Part shown: positions 62,063 to 64,000 of the stretch, piece by piece
How positions within the stretch are numbered: position 1 is the stretch's first letter
Layout: each line of letters opens with the position of its first letter
DNA from: Marimonas lutisalis
GTDB taxonomy: Bacteria; Pseudomonadota; Alphaproteobacteria; Rhodobacterales; Rhodobacteraceae
Direction of reading: 5' to 3'
Length of the DNA: 64,000 bases
NCBI RefSeq assembly: GCF_005434965.1
Contig: NZ_SKCI01000001.1
Location: forward strand, 1,448,952-1,512,951
The notes under the pieces: generated by a model
What the model saw: only the letters and a program-made list of their open reading frames with translations
Told to the model about the DNA's origin: nothing
Database searches by the model: none
Made by a program: the position numbers and the translations under genes

Positions 62063-63367
62063 CTACTCCGCCGCGCAGGCCCCCGGGTTGTTGGGGTGTG
62101 TCGTCCAGTTTGCGTAGTCGTCCGAAACCGTCTCGCCGGTTCGGGGATCGACCGAGCCGGCCGTCATGCGCTCCATGGTGATGCAGTCCTCGACCGGGCA
62201 GACATTGACGCAGAGGTTGCAGGCGACGCATTCGGCATCGTTCACCTCGAACACCCGGCCCTCTTTCATCCAGATCGCCTGGTGCGAGGTGTCTTCGCAG
62301 GCGGCATAGCAGCGGCCACACTTGATGCACTTGTCCTGGTCGATCTTGGCCTTGGTGACGTAGTTCAGGTTCAGGTACTGCCAGTCGGTGACATTCGGCA
62401 CCGCCTGCCCGATAAACTCAGCGGTGCTGGCATAGCCCTTCTTGTCCATCCAGTCGCTGAGGCCCGAAATCATTTCCTGCACCACCTTGAAGCCATAGGT
62501 CATGGCCGCCGTGCAGACCTGCACGTTACCGGCGCCAAGCGCCATGAACTCGGCCGCGTCGCGCCATGTGGTTACACCGCCGATGCCCGAAATCGGCAAA
62601 CCGGCGGTTTCGGGATCACGAGAGATTTCAGCGACCATGTTGAGCGCGATCGGTTTCACCGCCGGTCCGCACATGCCACCGTGGCTGCCCTTGCCGTCGA
62701 TAGAGGGCTCGGGGCTGAAATCGTCGAGATTGACGGAGGTGATGGAACTCACCGTGTTGATCAGGCTGACGGCATCGGCGCCGCCGGCCCTGGCCGCGCG
62801 GGCCGGGTAACGGATATCGCTGATATTGGGCGTCAGTTTCACGATAACCGGCTTGTCATAATTCTCCTTGCACCAGCGGGTGACCATTTCGATGTATTCG
62901 GGAACCTGCCCCACCGCCGCGCCCATACCCCTTTCGGACATGCCGTGCGGGCAGCCGAAATTGAGTTCGATCCCGTCGCAGCCGGTTTCGGCCACGCGCG
63001 GCAGGATCGCTTTCCAACTTTCCTCGGTGCAGGGCACCATGAGCGACACGATCACCGCGCGGTCGGGATAGTCTTTTTTCACACGGGCGATTTCGTCGAG
63101 GTTGGTTTGCAGGGGCCGATCGGTGATCAGCTCGATATTGTTGAGCGCCAGAAGCCGGCGGTCTGCGCCCCACATCGCGCCATAACGCGGGCCGTTCACA
63201 TTAACGATCGGCGGGCCATCTTCGCCCAAGGTTTTCCAGACGACGCCGCCCCATCCCGCCTCGAAGGCGCGGCGGACGTTGTATTCCTTGTCCGTGGGCG
63301 GCGCCGAGGCGAGCCAGAACGGGTTGGGTGATTTGATACCAAGGAATTCTGTCGTAAGATCAGCCAT
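62063..63367 (-). CDS. preA: NAD-dependent dihydropyrimidine dehydrogenase subunit PreA
   Basis: Reduces uracil or thymine to the 5,6-dihydro form, first step of the reductive route. 434 residues: dihydroorotate-dehydrogenase-like FMN barrel (GIKSPNPFWLASAPPT; ELNFGCPHGMSERGMGAAVGQ with the catalytic Cys loop nearby), then a C-terminal 2x4Fe-4S ferredoxin part with DQDKCIKCGRCYAACED and DAECVACNLCVNVCPVEDC. Co-oriented with preT 15 bp upstream. Confidence 0.96.
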   Translation of the reverse strand: MADLTTEFLGIKSPNPFWLASAPPTDKEYNVRRAFEAGWGGVVWKTLGEDGPPIVNVNGPRYGAMWGADRRLLALNNIELITDRPLQTNLDEIARVKKDYPDRAVIVSLMVPCTEESWKAILPRVAETGCDGIELNFGCPHGMSERGMGAAVGQVPEYIEMVTRWCKENYDKPVIVKLTPNISDIRYPARAARAGGADAVSLINTVSSITSVNLDDFSPEPSIDGKGSHGGMCGPAVKPIALNMVAEISRDPETAGLPISGIGGVTTWRDAAEFMALGAGNVQVCTAAMTYGFKVVQEMISGLSDWMDKKGYASTAEFIGQAVPNVTDWQYLNLNYVTKAKIDQDKCIKCGRCYAACEDTSHQAIWMKEGRVFEVNDAECVACNLCVNVCPVEDCITMERMTAGSVDPRTGETVSDDYANWTTHPNNPGACAAE

Positions 63368-63382
63368 TTTGCCGGCCCTCCT

Positions 63383-64000
63383 TCAACCCATCAGGGTCTG
63401 GTGAATGTCTTCAGCCGCGTCGCGGCCCTGGGCCACGGCGGTTACCGTCAGGTCTTCGCCGGGCGCCGAGCAGTCGCCACCAGCCCAGACGCGGGCTAGA
63501 GAGGTCTTGTGTGTCTCGTCTGCCAAGAGCGCCGAGCCGTCGCGTGCGAGGCCATCTGGCGCATTTTCGAGCGTCTGGCCTATGGCCAGCAGTACCTGGT
63601 CCGCTGGCAGATCGAAGGTTTCGCCCGTGCCGGCCAGCTTTCCCGCCTCTTGCGCGGTGTATTCGAAGCTTACCCCGGTCACGTCCCCTGCACCGGTTGC
63701 TGCAACAGGTTGGGCATTGAACACCAAAGTGACGCCCTTGGCGGCGGCAAGATCCTGTTCGAACCGGCTGGCGGGCATCTCGCCGCGGGCGCGACGATAG
63801 ACTATGGTGACGTTTTCCGCGCCCAGCAGCTTGGATTGTACCGCGGCATCGACGGCGGTCATACCGCCGCCGATGACCACGACATTGCGCCCGACAGGCA
63901 CGGAGGAGAGATCGCCGGCCTGACGCAGATCGGCGATGAAATCGACCGCGGGGCGGATACCCCCGAGATCGAACCCGGGCAATGCGTGCACACCCGGCTT
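63383..64000 (-). CDS. preT: Dihydropyrimidine dehydrogenase subunit PreT (C-terminal part)
   Basis: 206 codons of an FAD/NAD-binding oxidoreductase of the glutamate-synthase small-subunit type: VGRNVVVIGGGMTAVDAAVQSKLLGAENVTIVYRRARGEMPA is the NAD-binding motif, and the C-terminus LARVWAGGDCSAPGEDLTVTAVAQGRDAAEDIH is the FAD-contact signature. Passes electrons from NADH to PreA. The N-terminal half with the FeS and first FAD regions lies beyond the window edge. Confidence 0.92.
   Translation of the reverse strand, partial: KPGVHALPGFDLGGIRPAVDFIADLRQAGDLSSVPVGRNVVVIGGGMTAVDAAVQSKLLGAENVTIVYRRARGEMPASRFEQDLAAAKGVTLVFNAQPVAATGAGDVTGVSFEYTAQEAGKLAGTGETFDLPADQVLLAIGQTLENAPDGLARDGSALLADETHKTSLARVWAGGDCSAPGEDLTVTAVAQGRDAAEDIHQTLMG

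Overview
The window is a stretch of high-GC alphaproteobacterial chromosome, most likely from the Roseobacter group (Rhodobacteraceae). The evidence is the gene order rseP-dxr-cdsA-uppS-frr-pyrH, a B12-dependent ribonucleotide reductase (NrdJ) with an NrdR-type box, a large RTX/Hint surface or secreted protein, paired FAD-oxidase/GcvT fusion proteins, and a reductive pyrimidine catabolism locus. The sequence begins inside rseP and ends inside preT. No insertion sequence, phage gene, CRISPR array or rRNA was seen.

Region by region. 1-4.4 kb: a minus-strand housekeeping operon for isoprenoid, phospholipid and undecaprenyl synthesis and for ribosome recycling, with UMP kinase. 4.5-14 kb: miaA, an AraC-type regulator, then a peptide/opine-type ABC uptake operon (Tat-exported binding protein, two permeases, a double ATPase) and a VOC metalloenzyme. 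14-17.9 kb: lytic transglycosylase, ssb, a small membrane protein, a GNAT-like protein, dGTPase and an A-type iron-sulfur carrier. 17.9-20.5 kb: a compact minus-strand operon encoding a protein made of seven near-identical FSSGA-containing repeats, an uncharacterised 358-residue protein, and an EamA-type exporter interrupted by an in-frame TGA. 20.8-34.7 kb: xthA, the zwf-pgl-pgi sugar operon, a radical SAM protein, anmK, tyrS, a CBS-domain membrane protein, xerD, an exported protein, a small membrane protein and aroK-aroB. 34.7-42 kb: two related ~805-residue FAD/GcvT oxidases in opposite orientation around a DUF2254 membrane protein, then a MobA-like nucleotidyltransferase and a small unknown gene. 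42.2-45.6 kb: an RTX/Hint gene broken by two frameshifts and a nonsense codon, followed by tRNA-Leu. 46.5-53.3 kb: YqaA-like protein, DsbB, EF-hand protein, nrdJ, a lipoprotein and tRNA-Pro. 53.4-64 kb: the pyrimidine degradation locus.

How the genes work together. In the last block PreT/PreA reduce uracil or thymine, dihydropyrimidinase opens the ring and the amidohydrolase removes the carbamoyl group. An ABC transporter of the ThiY/SsuA type probably imports the substrate. A RutR-like TetR regulator sits divergently, next to a near-perfect TTGACCA-nn-TGGTCAA-type operator. Most neighbouring genes in this locus overlap by 4 bp (ATGA or GTGA), which indicates a translationally coupled operon.

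The most promising undescribed system is the 17.9-20.5 kb operon. Its layout (short leader-like N-terminus plus repeated units, an unknown partner, an exporter) resembles a multi-core peptide precursor cluster. No catalytic function can be read from the sequence.
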